Shown in pieces: positions 22,898 through 34,527 of a stretch of 64,000 bases of DNA. The position numbers and the translations under genes were made by a program. This DNA is from Arthrinium phaeospermum. Its lineage: Eukaryota; Ascomycota; Sordariomycetes; Amphisphaeriales; Apiosporaceae. The notes below the pieces were generated by a model. It did no database searches, was not told where the DNA came from, and worked only from the letters and a program-made list of their open reading frames with translations. The number at the start of each line of letters is the position of its first letter. Within the stretch, counting starts at the first letter, position 1. The DNA lies in NCBI GenBank assembly GCA_006503535.1, contig QYRS01000007.1:248001-312000 (forward strand). The letters are read 5' to 3'.

Positions 22898-25634
22898 CTA
22901 CTCCAAGAGCCCAGCTGCTATCGTTTCGCCGTTGCTCCTCAACACAATTCTTTGGCCTGCCTCCAGCGGCATCTTGTCGCTTAGCTTGACTACAACCCTG
23001 GCAATATTACCTGGTTTCACCACCTTGGGCTTCTTCTTGAGCACTGTGCCCTTGACCTTGTCCAAGATGGCTGGCATCTCCACGATCTGTCCAGCCGCAT
23101 GTAACCGTCCTCGATGAACGTCAACTTGCATCGGCATCAGCACGTCGAAGGCCAATGCCTTGATTGTAAACGTGTCGATACAACCAATAGGCTTCTTGAG
23201 ATCACACACAATATCGCCCACACGAACGTGAATGGGATCGATATGGGTAAGATGTATGACGGTACTTTGGCCCGCTACTGCCCAATCAACGGGTTCCGAA
23301 TCGACCTCGAGTGACTTGACGTAGGCCTTCTCGCCGCTGGGTTGTATCAAGAGCGCGTCGCCCATCTGCAAGGATCCAGCATCGACCCTTCCTGCTACGG
23401 ACAGGGGGCTTTGTGTAGTTTTATAAACCTCGGAAATCGTCATTCGGAGAGGTTTATCCAAAGCTCGTGCCAAGGGCTGCGAATTCTCGAGTTCCTGAAT
23501 CAGAGTACCACCCGTGTACCAGTCAGCCTCCGAGTCTTTCGACCTGTGTACCATGTTGTCCCCACGAAGACCAGACACAGGCACGAAGCTGACGTTCTTG
23601 AGCTGGAAGTTGGTTGCAACCAAGAACCCCGAGACCTGCTGTGAAATCTCATCAAACCGCTCCTGAGACCAGCCCACGGTATCAAGCTTGTTAACAGCGA
23701 CAATGACTCGGGAGACACCCATGCTACGGATGAGGAGAGCATGTTCTCGTGTCTGGCCTTTCAAACCGGCCTCGAAGGCGCCGGTTGAAGCGTCGACTAC
23801 CAGTACCGCAAAGTCCGCTTGGCTAGCGCCTGCGATCATGTTGGGGATGAAGTCGCGGTGGCCCGGTGCATCTAATATTGTGAAGGATGTGGCGTCCGTC
23901 TCGAACCTGTTGGTCGCAATGTCTATTGTCACACCGCGGGACCGCTCTTCCACACGTTGATCCAGGACCCAGGCCAGCGCAAACGAAGATTTTCCCATGG
24001 AGTCTGCCTCTTTGCGGTACTTGTCGATCGTCCTTTGGTCAACAACTTTGAGGTCCAGTAACAAACGCCCCATCAAGGTGCTTTTACCGGCATCCACGTG
24101 TCCTGGATCTTGTCAGTGGATGGGTTGAAACAAATAAGAGACAGGGCCACTTACCAACAACAACAAAGCTGACACTCTTCTTGGCATTCGAGTTCTCGTA
24201 TTCCTTCAACACATTGAGGTTCTTGCTCTTTGGTAGTGGTGCATCGTCAAAATTCATGGCTTTCACCCCCTCAGAAGCTTGATCCATCTTGGTGTCGTGG
24301 CCGCCAGTCTTCTTGGATGAACTGCTGGCAAGCTTCTTGTTGCTGGCTATTGGTTCGAGTTAGTTTTTCTGTTCATCAGTCTTCCTTGTTCCCAAAAGCG
24401 AACCTTTGGCTTGCGCGGACAGTACAACATCATCTGGACTGGGGCCTGAGAAAGCTTCAGACACAGACGATGTGAAAGCCATGTATGGGAGCTGATAGGA
24501 AGTTTTTGGCAAAGGCTTAGGAGCAGATCCGAACAAAGTTTGTGCAAATGCAGATGGAGTGGCTGGTTCAGGGGCAGGGTCCTCATTGGGAGTTGTAACT
24601 GATGGTTCAGGGGACGGCTTCGTCACGGGTGGGATTTCCACCTGGTCCAGATCAGCAACCTTCCTCTTTCGATCCGCCAAAAGGGTACCGAGTCCCGGCT
24701 TCTTCGAGGAAGGAGTTGAATCTGGGCTGGAGGGGCCCGTGATGGAAAGGGGTTTGCCCGCCTCGTTGACACCGAGATCCTGAGCAACCGACAGTTGGCT
24801 CAGCTGGGTCGCAGTGCCTTGCACATCTTGATCCATGTTCCCGGCCTTCTGCTCTTCAGCTTTCTTCTTGCGCGCCAAGGCCAGCTGTTGCAGCTTGGAT
24901 GGCTTCCCGGGAGTACCTGCCCCGCCAAGCAACCCGCCGCGAGGGTACAGAGGTGCAATGAAGCTGCCCTCGCGGTGCTTGGGTATATTTCCCCACGGCA
25001 TGTCGCTGAAGAAGTCCGCGAAAGAAAAGTGCTTGGAGGATTCATGACACGTTCCAGATGCGACTTCTCATGAGTCAGCTTGGCCATTCGTGATCCGTAA
25101 GGGGAGCCCCAATATCAACCTGTCACCAACCTTGAGGTGTGTGCTAACGCATTCCCCCCACGCGCGCATGCACTTGTAAGGATCTGCTCCAGCTCCAAGG
25201 GCGACTTCGCCAGACCAAGTATATCGTAGGGCATCGGTGAAGAGAACTGCACTTTTGACTTACCTTCTTCCCCTTTGTTCTTCTGCGTCGGGGCAGATTT
25301 GGCAGCCTTGGGAGATGCGATGTGTTTGGTGACCAGGTACGCCACGGACTTGTCGATGTCGTAGAAGTAGTGCCACAATGCCTCTTGGATCTGCGCCGTG
25401 GTCACTTTTGAGGCTTGCGGGCCGAGAGCGTGTCGCACTTGGGTTGTCCCTGCTTCCATTTGCGCTGAGGATGGGTCAGCATTGCACAGGTTGAAAAGAG
25501 AAGATTATATCATATCTCATACCCTTGTCCTCTGGGCTTAGCTCCTCCTCCTCATCGTCGTAGGCCTCTTGGCCGTCATATTCGTCGAGGTCATTCTCGT
25601 AGTCGTAGTTCCGGTACGCTTGATGGCGCGACAT
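22898..25634 (-). CDS. HBS1: Hbs1-type translational GTPase (ribosome rescue)
   Basis: Five exons: 25634-25523, 25464-25264, 25066-24404, 24346-24155, 24102-22898, giving about 790 residues. The acidic N-terminus (MSRHQAYRNYDYENDLDEYD) leads into the small HBS1 N-terminal helical domain (VTTAQIQEALWHYFYDIDKS). A disordered linker with PRGGLLGG and a KLQQLALARKKK motif follows, then an EF-Tu-type GTPase: SFVVVGHVDAGKSTLMG (P-loop, interrupted by the last intron), SRGVTIDIATNRF (switch I), DAPGH, and AVNKLDTVGW. Domains II and III follow. Hbs1 pairs with Dom34 to split stalled ribosomes in no-go and non-stop decay. Intron 2 (25067-25263) is unusually long at 197 nt, and its start is open in frame for 47 codons. 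In several eukaryotes alternative splicing of HBS1 makes a Ski7-like isoform, so this intron deserves a look. Confidence 0.9.
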
Positions 25635-26483
25635 CTTGATCCGCCTCGGTCAGGCCACTCGGTAGGCAGGTTGTAGTGCTGAATGTACAGGTGACTCTCA
25701 AGTAACCTGGGAAAGGTGCTTGGTATGCGTATGTGTGTATGTGTAGGACTGATCGGCCGATAGTTAGGTGTGTCGCGTCTCCAGCGAAAAATGGGTTAGG
25801 CACGATTGTTTAAATCAGCCAGGTCGTCATTGAAGCTCTGGAGGGCTATTTAGAATGGCGGGGTACTAAATTGTTCCTGATAGCGGGGCACTTTGTGGTT
25901 TCTTTATCGGCTGGCAGGCTGGAAAGGATGACGTCACTCAACTTCCGGATCTTTGCTCTGGGGAATGAATGCCTTCAATTCTTATGTGAATATCTGGAAA
26001 AGGTCTGGTATTGAGAGTTGGCGACATATTGTGATATGTTATTGACAAGATGGCTCCGATCAATACATTGAACTTTAATTTTCAAAATACATACGGTATT
26101 CCTCCGAGTGTCAAATACCGACCAAACAGTGGAGATGCGCTGATACTTCCAAATGTGGTTGGCGAGTTTACTATTTTATGAGATCTGAGCATCTGGTCAG
26201 TCTAGACATTGTCTCCGGTTTTCAAATGGTACTTGACAATCAATTTAGGTACGTTATATTGTACAGAAACATTATGTACTCTTTTCATCATGGGCAAACT
26301 TGCAACACTGCACTACTACATACAAGCACCTCCCATTCGCCATGGCAAAATCATTCGTGGAAATCATGGTGGTATTGAGAATCGTACAAACTGTCCCATA
26401 GAATAGGCGTATACCCTCCCATGCACAAGGACGCATGCATCCTGACCCTAACGCCAAACGTGTTACAGTAAAATCTTCAAACA
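25635..26483. other. Intergenic region between HBS1 and VPS27
   Basis: HBS1 promoter on the minus strand in the first few hundred bases, then an A/T-rich stretch leading to the VPS27 3' end. No gene seen. Confidence 0.55.
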
Positions 26484-28866
26484 CTAAAGATCGATCAGGC
26501 TTTCCTCCACCGCGGGCTGCTGGGGTGCATGCTGTGGGGCCGATGGAAACGTTTCCTGCGTGTAACCAGGATAAGCAGCATTTGCGGGCTGGTATGCGTG
26601 TGGGCCCTGACCCGTAGACTGCTGTTGCCAGTATGGTGGCTGCTGTTGTTGGTGCTGGGGTAATGGCGCTTGGTATTGCTGTTGTGGTTGGCTAGGCTGA
26701 GATGGCTGAGCTGCAACTGACGCTGGCGTAGGCGGGATGGACTGTCTGTTGTAACTGGCGGGCTGCTGTAGGTTGGGATATGGCGAAGGGGCGGTGTCCC
26801 CTGGTAGGCTAGGTGTTTGACGGTCCTGATCTTGCTGCTGATTGTTGGCGTAGTAGAACGCGGCATTGGGATCAGCAATGGGAGTCGCGGCTGGATCGGC
26901 CCCTCTGCTGACTGCTGACTGTGATGACGCTGCGTGTGTGGGAGCATGGCTGGGCTGCATTGCCTGCTCGCTGGGAACATAGCCTGGGTTGTTATATTGA
27001 GTCGGGGCAGAAGGGGCTGGAGCCTGGCTCTGCCAGCTCTCGCTTCGCTGGATCGCCTGCTGTGGGTATTGGGCGGGCGGCATTGACAGAGAAGCACGCT
27101 TGTCGTAACCAAAGAACTGCTGTGGTTGGGGTGTTTGAGTTGGATGCTGACTATAGCTGTGTCCTGGCGGTCCTCGGGCATAATCCGCCTGTTCTCCGGT
27201 GTAGAAGCTCTCGGCAGGTCCAGCATGGCTGGGTGCGTTGGGATGCACTGGGGGATATGTGCCGGAGCTCTGGCGTGGAGTGGGCAGATTGTAGCCGCCA
27301 ATGCTATGTTGACTGTAGGTCTTCGACAATCTTTCTTCTAGCATGCGATCATAATAGCGCACAACAGTCGAGAGTTTGGCATGGAGGTCGAGCAAGGTGT
27401 CTGGCTGAATTAGTATCGCGATTACCCTATCTGTATGTAATGTACTTACCATGCTTGCTCATGGTTTCGCCGTAAGTCCGTGCGAGCTTTGGTCTCAGGG
27501 CGCCAATGGAATCATAAAGCTCTTGTATCTGAGGCTCTCTAAGGATGGTACCCGGCGGTTGTGTTTGTAGCCGATCCACCAGCGTGGAGAACAGGTTGAT
27601 ATTTTCGGCCTCAACGGGGGATAGCTCGTAGTCATTCCTAGGAAGGACAAATGGAGCACCGGCTGCTACAGGTTGGCTACTGTTGGCCTGTTCCTTGAGC
27701 GCTGCGGCGTGCCTCTTCTTCTGTTCTTCCATATCGGCGAGCGACGCAGCTATGGCAGCTTTCAAATCATCATCTTCCTCCTCTGCCGCCTTGCTTGTAG
27801 GTGGCTCCGGAGCGTGGCTCTTGGCTGGATTCGCGTTCGTCGTATTCGGTACGTAGCCTTTTCCTAGAGACGAGTGACTCTGGACTTCTTCCAAGCTCAT
27901 TGCCAGAGCCTTCTTGAGGTCCTCGTCGAAGGCATCATCGACCCGCGCATTTCGGGGTTGCATGATCGAGGCGCTCCGATCCTTGTGGGAAAAAGAAGGG
28001 CTCGTGGGCGCTCGCTCCTGGCTCAGGTTGGGTGCTCCTTTACCGGACCTGTCGGTCAGCTTGGCGTAGCACCCGTCATCAACACGAACTGGTTGCATAA
28101 TTCCTAGATGTGGAAGAGGAAGCGTCTTGGTAGAGCATTGCTGGTCGAAGCAATTTCCGCAATTACGACAATGGTGTTTGCGATTCGTAAACGTGAATGG
28201 GGTCCGGCATCGCATACAGACGTCGGAATCGATCCACTCGGGCGGCGCGCTGCTATCGATCATGCTACTGGCAACAGTAACCCTGGGGGAAACTGATACC
28301 CGTCCCTTTGAAGCGATTTGTATATTTCGTCAATGTATTTGAGCTCGTATCGGTTCTCGGTGGCGGCGGCCCACGACTGGATCAACTCCAGTATCTTCCC
28401 CCGCACATCATGGTTGACAGCAGCAGGGCCAACAGCGTGCAAGAGAGACACTAGGTTATCCATGAACTCGCGGGAGGCAATCTCCACGAGGAAGTGGGAG
28501 CCCCCATTCTTGACACAGGTATCCGTCAACTGCCCCGGTATGTTAGTGGCGCCCTTCTCGTTCGGTCAATCGTGTCGGCGATGTTCTTACGTTGAGCGCG
28601 CTCAATTGTGTATTGGGGTTCTTGTTGCCTATGCGCTTCTTCAAAGAGCGCATGGCCTCCTTGGGCTGGACTGTCTTGGATCTGATGACATCAGATATCT
28701 CGAGATTGAGTGGGATGTCCTCCCTAAAAGACAGGGCGCAGTTAGTCACAGCAAGAGTTGCCGGAGTTTATGTTGGAACACGATCTTACAAGCTGCTGCT
28801 GGTTGCTTTATCGATCTGCTCGTCCAGGGCGGTATTGGCCGAGGACGACCACCAACCTCCCATCAT
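26484..28866 (-). CDS. VPS27: ESCRT-0 subunit Vps27 (VHS-FYVE-UIM), with apparent one-base frameshift
   Basis: Exons on the minus strand: 28866-28790, 28723-28591, 28529-27450, 27400-26484; about 735 residues if the frame is repaired. The VHS domain (about 1-150) starts at [14 protein letters not shown] and runs through [15 protein letters not shown] zinc-binding FYVE finger follows ([14 protein letters not shown], then RKHHCRNCG), which binds PI3P on endosomes. Two ubiquitin-interacting motifs are visible ([14 protein letters not shown] and [16 protein letters not shown]). The Pro/Gln-rich tail holds PSAP motifs of the type that recruit Vps23/TSG101 and ends in ESLIDL, a clathrin-box-like end. 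Between GYQFPP and [12 protein letters not shown] the frame shifts by one base at a GGGGG run (28285-28289, plus strand). No intron could fit there. The protein sorts ubiquitinated cargo into multivesicular bodies. The start could also be the next ATG (28863). Confidence 0.93.
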
Positions 28867-30103
28867 CTTGCAAGAGCTCCTAGGTCGGGGGGCGCTGAGG
28901 CCTAAGGATTGATTAACCAAGGTATTGTGATCCGAAATCTGTCGCGCGGAGGGGGCGTGATAACAATATGGGGCCCTTGAATGGTCTGCAACGTGAGGGT
29001 CGATGTTGGAGATGAGCCACGTTCGGATTGCACAGCAAAATGAAGATGGATCGGCTTGATGAGGTTGCGCAATTTGGGTTCTTGATCTTTTGATGCAAGG
29101 CAGCCACATGAAGGAGCTGGGCAGCTCGAGATGGAAACGCGTACTTTGGCAGGTAGGCAGTAGGTTAGGTACCTAGATCCAAGCTGCCCCGCCCCTGTGA
29201 CTAGGTTTCATAGTGGCTCATCACTATGTACATACCTAAGGCTACATGTCCATCTTTCTGAAAGCCTCCGGCCACCAAGATGATACTTACAATTGATGGC
29301 CAATGATATATGGAATTCGATATTGACAACCAGAAAAGGATCCCATCATCAATTATTGACACTCGATGCTTCATTCTCATTGGCACCTGGAAATCCCTGG
29401 AAGAGGCGCACCACGCTCTGGATGTCAGTTGCTACTTACATAATGTGGCTCCCACATTAAGTACAACAAGATCCTGGCAACTGGCTCTAGGTATTGCCTG
29501 GCTCACATCAACCAGGCGTATTAGGTAATTGATGAAAGGTGTGGCTAGGAGACCCAGCTCGTGACGCACTTTACCCAGGCTGGACTTTGCCTGGGCTCCA
29601 GGTAGATCGCCCTCTAGCTTTATCCGCCAAGCGTACCCAATGACGGATGCCCAAAGTACCGTTTCGCTGTTGTGGTGCGCTCCGCCGAGCCCTCGAGACG
29701 TCAGCGCTGTTACCACGACGTCGATTTGTCTTTGTCCCCGGTAGATAATTTGGGCAGGTATTCGATTCTCACAAATTCCGAGCGAGCTTTCTCAACGCAC
29801 TGTTGGCATGCATTGTCCTCACCGTTCACGTCTTCATAGAGCGTTTTCTTGACTGCATTCATATATTTCGAGTCGCATGCGGCTTTGTACGTTAGTCTCT
29901 CTCGATCGCATCCCGCTTTGTCTCTCTCAAAGAATGCCGCTCCATTCCGATGCGTACTCAAACCACCAAGGCGATACGTAGTTTCTGCTGCTGGCCTTGA
30001 ACTAGAGATTCGTCGCCAGGGTTCGCCATAACTTCGACCAGCTGCTGCGACATGCCATTCGCATAACCTGCAGCTTCGAACACGCCCAACGACAGCCAAC
30101 ATC
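28867..30103. promoter_or_regulatory. Shared divergent promoter region of VPS27 and the DOA4-like gene
   Basis: About 1.24 kb separates the two divergently transcribed start codons. Overlapping open frames at both ends are antisense shadows or lie in leaders. I see no conserved regulatory motif I can name. Confidence 0.5.
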
Positions 30104-33100
30104 ATGCCTAGCGCCCCAGCGTCTGTCGCAACCCGCGCGAATGGCTTCGCAACGCCGCCCTCGGCCAACGGCCACAGCGGCCGGAAGGGGCCCCTACCGC
30201 ATATCGACGATCTCACTTCGGTTGCCGTGAACTTGAACCCGCATACCCCGTTACGCAAGTTCCTCGAGGTAGGCGACAAGCACATGCGACAAGCCCTCAC
30301 CTACAACGATTTCAGACGACCCGACTTGGCTCTCCAAGAGTTTATCACTGCCTTCACCATTGCTGTCGACAAGATCCCTAAACACAAGGACTATCCGTCG
30401 CTCAAAACCGGAAACGGTGACTTGAGTCGTCTATACAACGCCCTCAAGAGCAACATTACCAACCACTGCGCTACATTTGACAAGATCAAGGACGATATCA
30501 AAGAGGACAACAGGAGGAGCGGGGTGCAACCTCGGAAAGGGTCTGATTCGGCAGCCATCTCAACATTTCCCAGTGTGCCTTCCGCTGTGCCTTCTCACAT
30601 GAGAAGCAGCAGCGCAAACGGGATCCAGTTGGGTGGTCTTGCCCAAACCAGGCAGGGGGCAGACAAGCAATCTGTCCCTGCCGGTAAGCCAAAACCAGTT
30701 GTGCAGCCGAAGCCACAGGCCCTCCACGGGAATGCGATTGGATCATCATCGGCAAAACCGGGCTCCCAGGAGCTGCTGAATCGCTTCGCAAGGCTACGCG
30801 ATCCTCAAATCGCTTCCAATGGATCGCCCACTTCATCGCCATCCGTTAACGGTGGGGCGGATCCGCGACAGTTACCCAAGATCGACAGTACCTTGCCACC
30901 GATGCCCAAGCTCCCAGATGCCATTTACAGCCCAGCTAGGGGAACCGTTACGAGTGAGACGGCTAACCTACCGTCGAGCACTCCAAGAGGCATGTTCAGT
31001 AGGACAAATTCCATCAACTCGGTCCCTTCATCAGCGCGGAATTCAGTAGATCTCCCTGTTAGACCAACAATTAGCGAGGTTTTTGTTCCGGCTCATGCAT
31101 TGGGTGAAGGCACGCCGTCAACATCATCGACTACCAAATCCCATATTTCTGACCGCGAAACTATCACGCCAGAGGAGCTGAAAAATTATATGAGTTACGG
31201 CTCTAACTCCATTCGCCTAATGTTGGTTGATGTGCGAAGTAGGGAAGACTACGACGAAGGCCATATTTTTGCTCAGACCTCAATATGTATAGAGCCCTCG
31301 GTACTTGTGCGCGGGATATTTTCTGCCAGCGAGATCGAGGACAGTCTGGGGATCGCCCCGGACGAGGAGATGCAAGCCTTTGAGAGTCGCGCACAATTCG
31401 ACCTTGTTGTCTTCTATGACCAGAGTTCTTCGTCTATACCGAAGCGTCCATCGGAGGTTTCAGAGGAAATGGCTTTATATACTCTCTACCAGGCCTTGAC
31501 TCGTTTCGACTACCCAATCAAGTTACGACGTCCGCCAAAACTACTTGACGGCGGTATCGACGGCTGGGTCGACCTGTTTGGGTCCCAGTCGCTAAGGGAG
31601 TCCAAAACCAACACCGCTGCGCAGCACCTCCGTCCCCGGGCACTCCTGGCGTCGAAGACGGGCGTCAAGACTCTGGCGGCTGATGAAATCAAAACATGGA
31701 AGGAAGCCGTGGCGCGGAACCAGGTCGATTTCATCACATCGACAAATGACTTCCTCCGGCGGTTTCCTGCCATTGGAGAACACCAAGAATCCATGGCTTC
31801 AGACTTTAAAGAGGCAGCTTCGCACGATCAACAGAGAAGGAGGAATAATGTGTTTGAAAATGAATTGCCGCCTGCCCCCCCTGCTCGACCCGCGCCCGCT
31901 CTCCCACGAACAAGCTACAGTGGCGTATCATCAAGAGAGCCTGCCTCGGATGCCATTTTCGCGAAATCAGCTCGTGCTACCGCGCCGAATAGCAAGCCCA
32001 CGGGTCTTATTAATGAGGGGAACAAGTGCTACGCAAACTCGCTAATCCAGTGCCTTTTGGCTTCCCCAGGCTTTGCTGCCCAGTTTACCAACAAAGATTG
32101 GCCAGCAAATTGGGCCCCAGGGGATGCGAAAGACCCTCAATTGATGGCACGAATCTTGGGCAATCTTTTGCAATGGTTGTGCGGGAAGCAGTTCCAAGCA
32201 TTGAAACCAACCACCCTACTAGTAAGTCACAACACAGAAATATGTCGAGCACCTTGACAGCTAACAGTGGTTCAGAAATATAGCGCTTCACGCCATTCTG
32301 GCTACGTGCTCCAAGGTGAAACATACAGATTCGGAGACGGTAACCAGCATGATCCTTCGGAGTATCTTCTTTTTATCTTTCTTCAACTAGGCGAGGAGAC
32401 CAATCGTGCACGTGGGAGCCCCCGGGCGACCGTCAATTGGGCCCAGCCCGGCGAAGTCTACAAAGAAAACAACCAAGATGTTCCACCAACGGGGCAACTG
32501 GCCAAGGAATCCTGGGATAGATGGTCTGCGACAAACCAATCTGTTCTTGATCGGGTCTGGGGAATGGGACTTCTAGAAAGTACCGCATGCGACACCCCAA
32601 CATGCGACGAGCTTACACAGCAATTCACGTGGCCCGCTGATCCGTTGACGATTTCCATTGTCACCGATAAGGACAAGCACGACAATCAACATCCCACACC
32701 TACAAGTCTTGACAAGCTCTTGAAGGAAAAATACTTCGCAAAAGATTCTTCCGGATATGTCAAGAGTGGATTTGATTGTGGCAGAGCCAAAGGGGAAGTG
32801 CACACGTCAAAGACAACGACTCGCCATTTGACCCGTCTGCCACGGTTGTTGTGCATACGGCTGACACGCGAAATCTCACCAACGAAGAAGTCGATGCGTG
32901 TAGTACAGTTTGAAGTCGATAACTTCGATCTCTCTGACCATGTGTCCCCTGAAATCAAGGACGTCGGTCACATGGATGTAGATGGCTTTAGCGAAAAGCC
33001 TACCTACCAGCTCTATGGTGTTATTTCACATAGCGGCGCCAGTAGTAAAAGCGGACACTACGTCTCATATGTTCGACAGGGGCCAGACCAGACCTGGTTC

Positions 33101-33259
33101 TTCTGTAATGACGATATCGTCACCCAGAAGTCGCTCGACGAAATGAAAAATGCTTGGTTTGTCCACAAGGGAGCGGTTCCCTTTACTCCCATGATGCTCT
33201 TCTACAAGCGAGAGGATGTCGAGTGGGAGTACGCCAGACCACCGGAGGGAATGAAATAG
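30104..33259 (+). CDS. Ubiquitin C-terminal hydrolase with USP8/MIT-like and rhodanese domains (Doa4 type)
   Basis: Two exons (30104-32221 and 32276-33259) joined over a 54-nt intron give about 1033 residues. The N-terminal 40-150 region (LRKFLEVGDKHMRQALTYND onward) matches the USP8 dimerisation/MIT-like helical domain. A Ser/Pro-rich linker follows. A rhodanese-like domain spans about 345-500 (LMLVDVRSREDYDEGHI, LLDGGIDGWVDLFG). Its active-site loop reads VVFYDQSSSS without cysteine, so it should be non-catalytic, as in other Doa4/USP8 proteins. The USP domain begins at GLINEGNKCYANSLIQCLL with the nucleophile Cys near 642 and has the His box SHSGASSKSGHYVSYVR with His near 967. Yeast Doa4 removes ubiquitin from ESCRT cargo at endosomes. 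The neighbour VPS27 belongs to the same pathway. Assignment among Doa4/Ubp5/Ubp7 relatives is by domain order. Confidence 0.92.
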
Positions 33260-34527
33260 AGGGCGTCACACCTGACGTGGGCGGGAGGTCGTATCTTCGT
33301 TACATAGTAGAAGGTTATCGATCGGCATATAATTTAATGCATCTGGGGAAGCATATATATGAAACGAGGGCGTCAGCTCGCTAGAAGGAAGCCTTAGCTC
33401 TATATCGCAAAAAGACGGATTTCCAACTTCTACCCATGACCTATTCGGGGACTGTCCAAGGTGTTTTAAACCATAAGCGGGCGCTGCGCCATTGGCAGGG
33501 TGAGCAGGCCTCGGTAATACTTGATCATCCGGCACCTATACTAGCTTAATCCAGTCCTGTCTGGCATATGTATTTACATGTGTGTGGCCAACCGAAGCTG
33601 GTCGGTACGTACAGTAAGGGCAGTAAACTTTGGCAGACTAGCCCGGCACCGGCAAGGCCGTCTGTCGAGAGGATGCGCTTAACGCCCAGGGGAGAAAAGG
33701 GGGTGGTGGCGTATTCGAACCCAAATCCCCTCTTTAGGCACGTATATTAGATGAGAGAGAGAGAGAGACTGATTCGTATGTACGTTTGTCACTCTCGAAG
33801 CTCTTCTATCCAAGTGCTTAACTATCGTGGAAGTTGCATCCGAACTTCCGCTGGAAGTGAGTGAGTGACAGGCCGACGGGACCCGAGCCGACCTCCGCTA
33901 ATCTAATCTACCTACCTAACAGGATTGACTGGTGTCCATTTCGAGTAAGTGCCGTCCGTCCCATAAGCCCCAAAGCGGCAGTCTCTTCAGCCCTACGATC
34001 GGTACTACTGCAGGACCACGTCACTGCTGGCTTCGAGTCTGCTGTGTCTCTCCGCCTGATGACGGTCTGTCGTCGGTCGTCGTTGTGCTGGGACGATGGA
34101 GGGCGATGCGCCGTGGATTACGAGATTGGCGTTAATTTCAATTGGGTTGCATCCCGCAAGCTTGATTGAGTGGAACAAACACCCCTGACCCTGTAGATCC
34201 CCGGCTAACCTATACCTGCCCAAGACATTTTTGTTATTATTTGCTCCTTGCTCCTGCTCCAGTCGTCAGGACTTTGGAGTCGGCTCCGTTCCCGCGCAGC
34301 TGCGAAAAAGCACAAAAGTGGGCTTGGCGTGCATCCCGAGGTTTTGATGTCTACAAGTTGCTTGTGACATCACGCCAGTTCTTGATCCATCTGAACGACC
34401 AAAACGAAATAAAAGACCGACTGCTCCTGCCCACGCTTTCCCCTCGGATTCCCGCGCTCTCCAAATAACAACCAGTCACCCTACCATTTGAAAGCGAACC
34501 GTCCGTCACATACATCGCGAGCCCGGC
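33260..34527. other. Intergenic region with (GA)n tract
   Basis: Holds the 3' flank of the deubiquitinase gene, a GA run at about 33753-33768 and the C/T-rich promoter and leader of the acyl-CoA synthetase. No gene seen. Confidence 0.55.

Noticed and set aside
29710..30300. 196-codon minus-strand frame overlapping the start of the deubiquitinase gene
   Set aside because: Overlaps the clear USP8-domain coding sequence antisense and has no domain.
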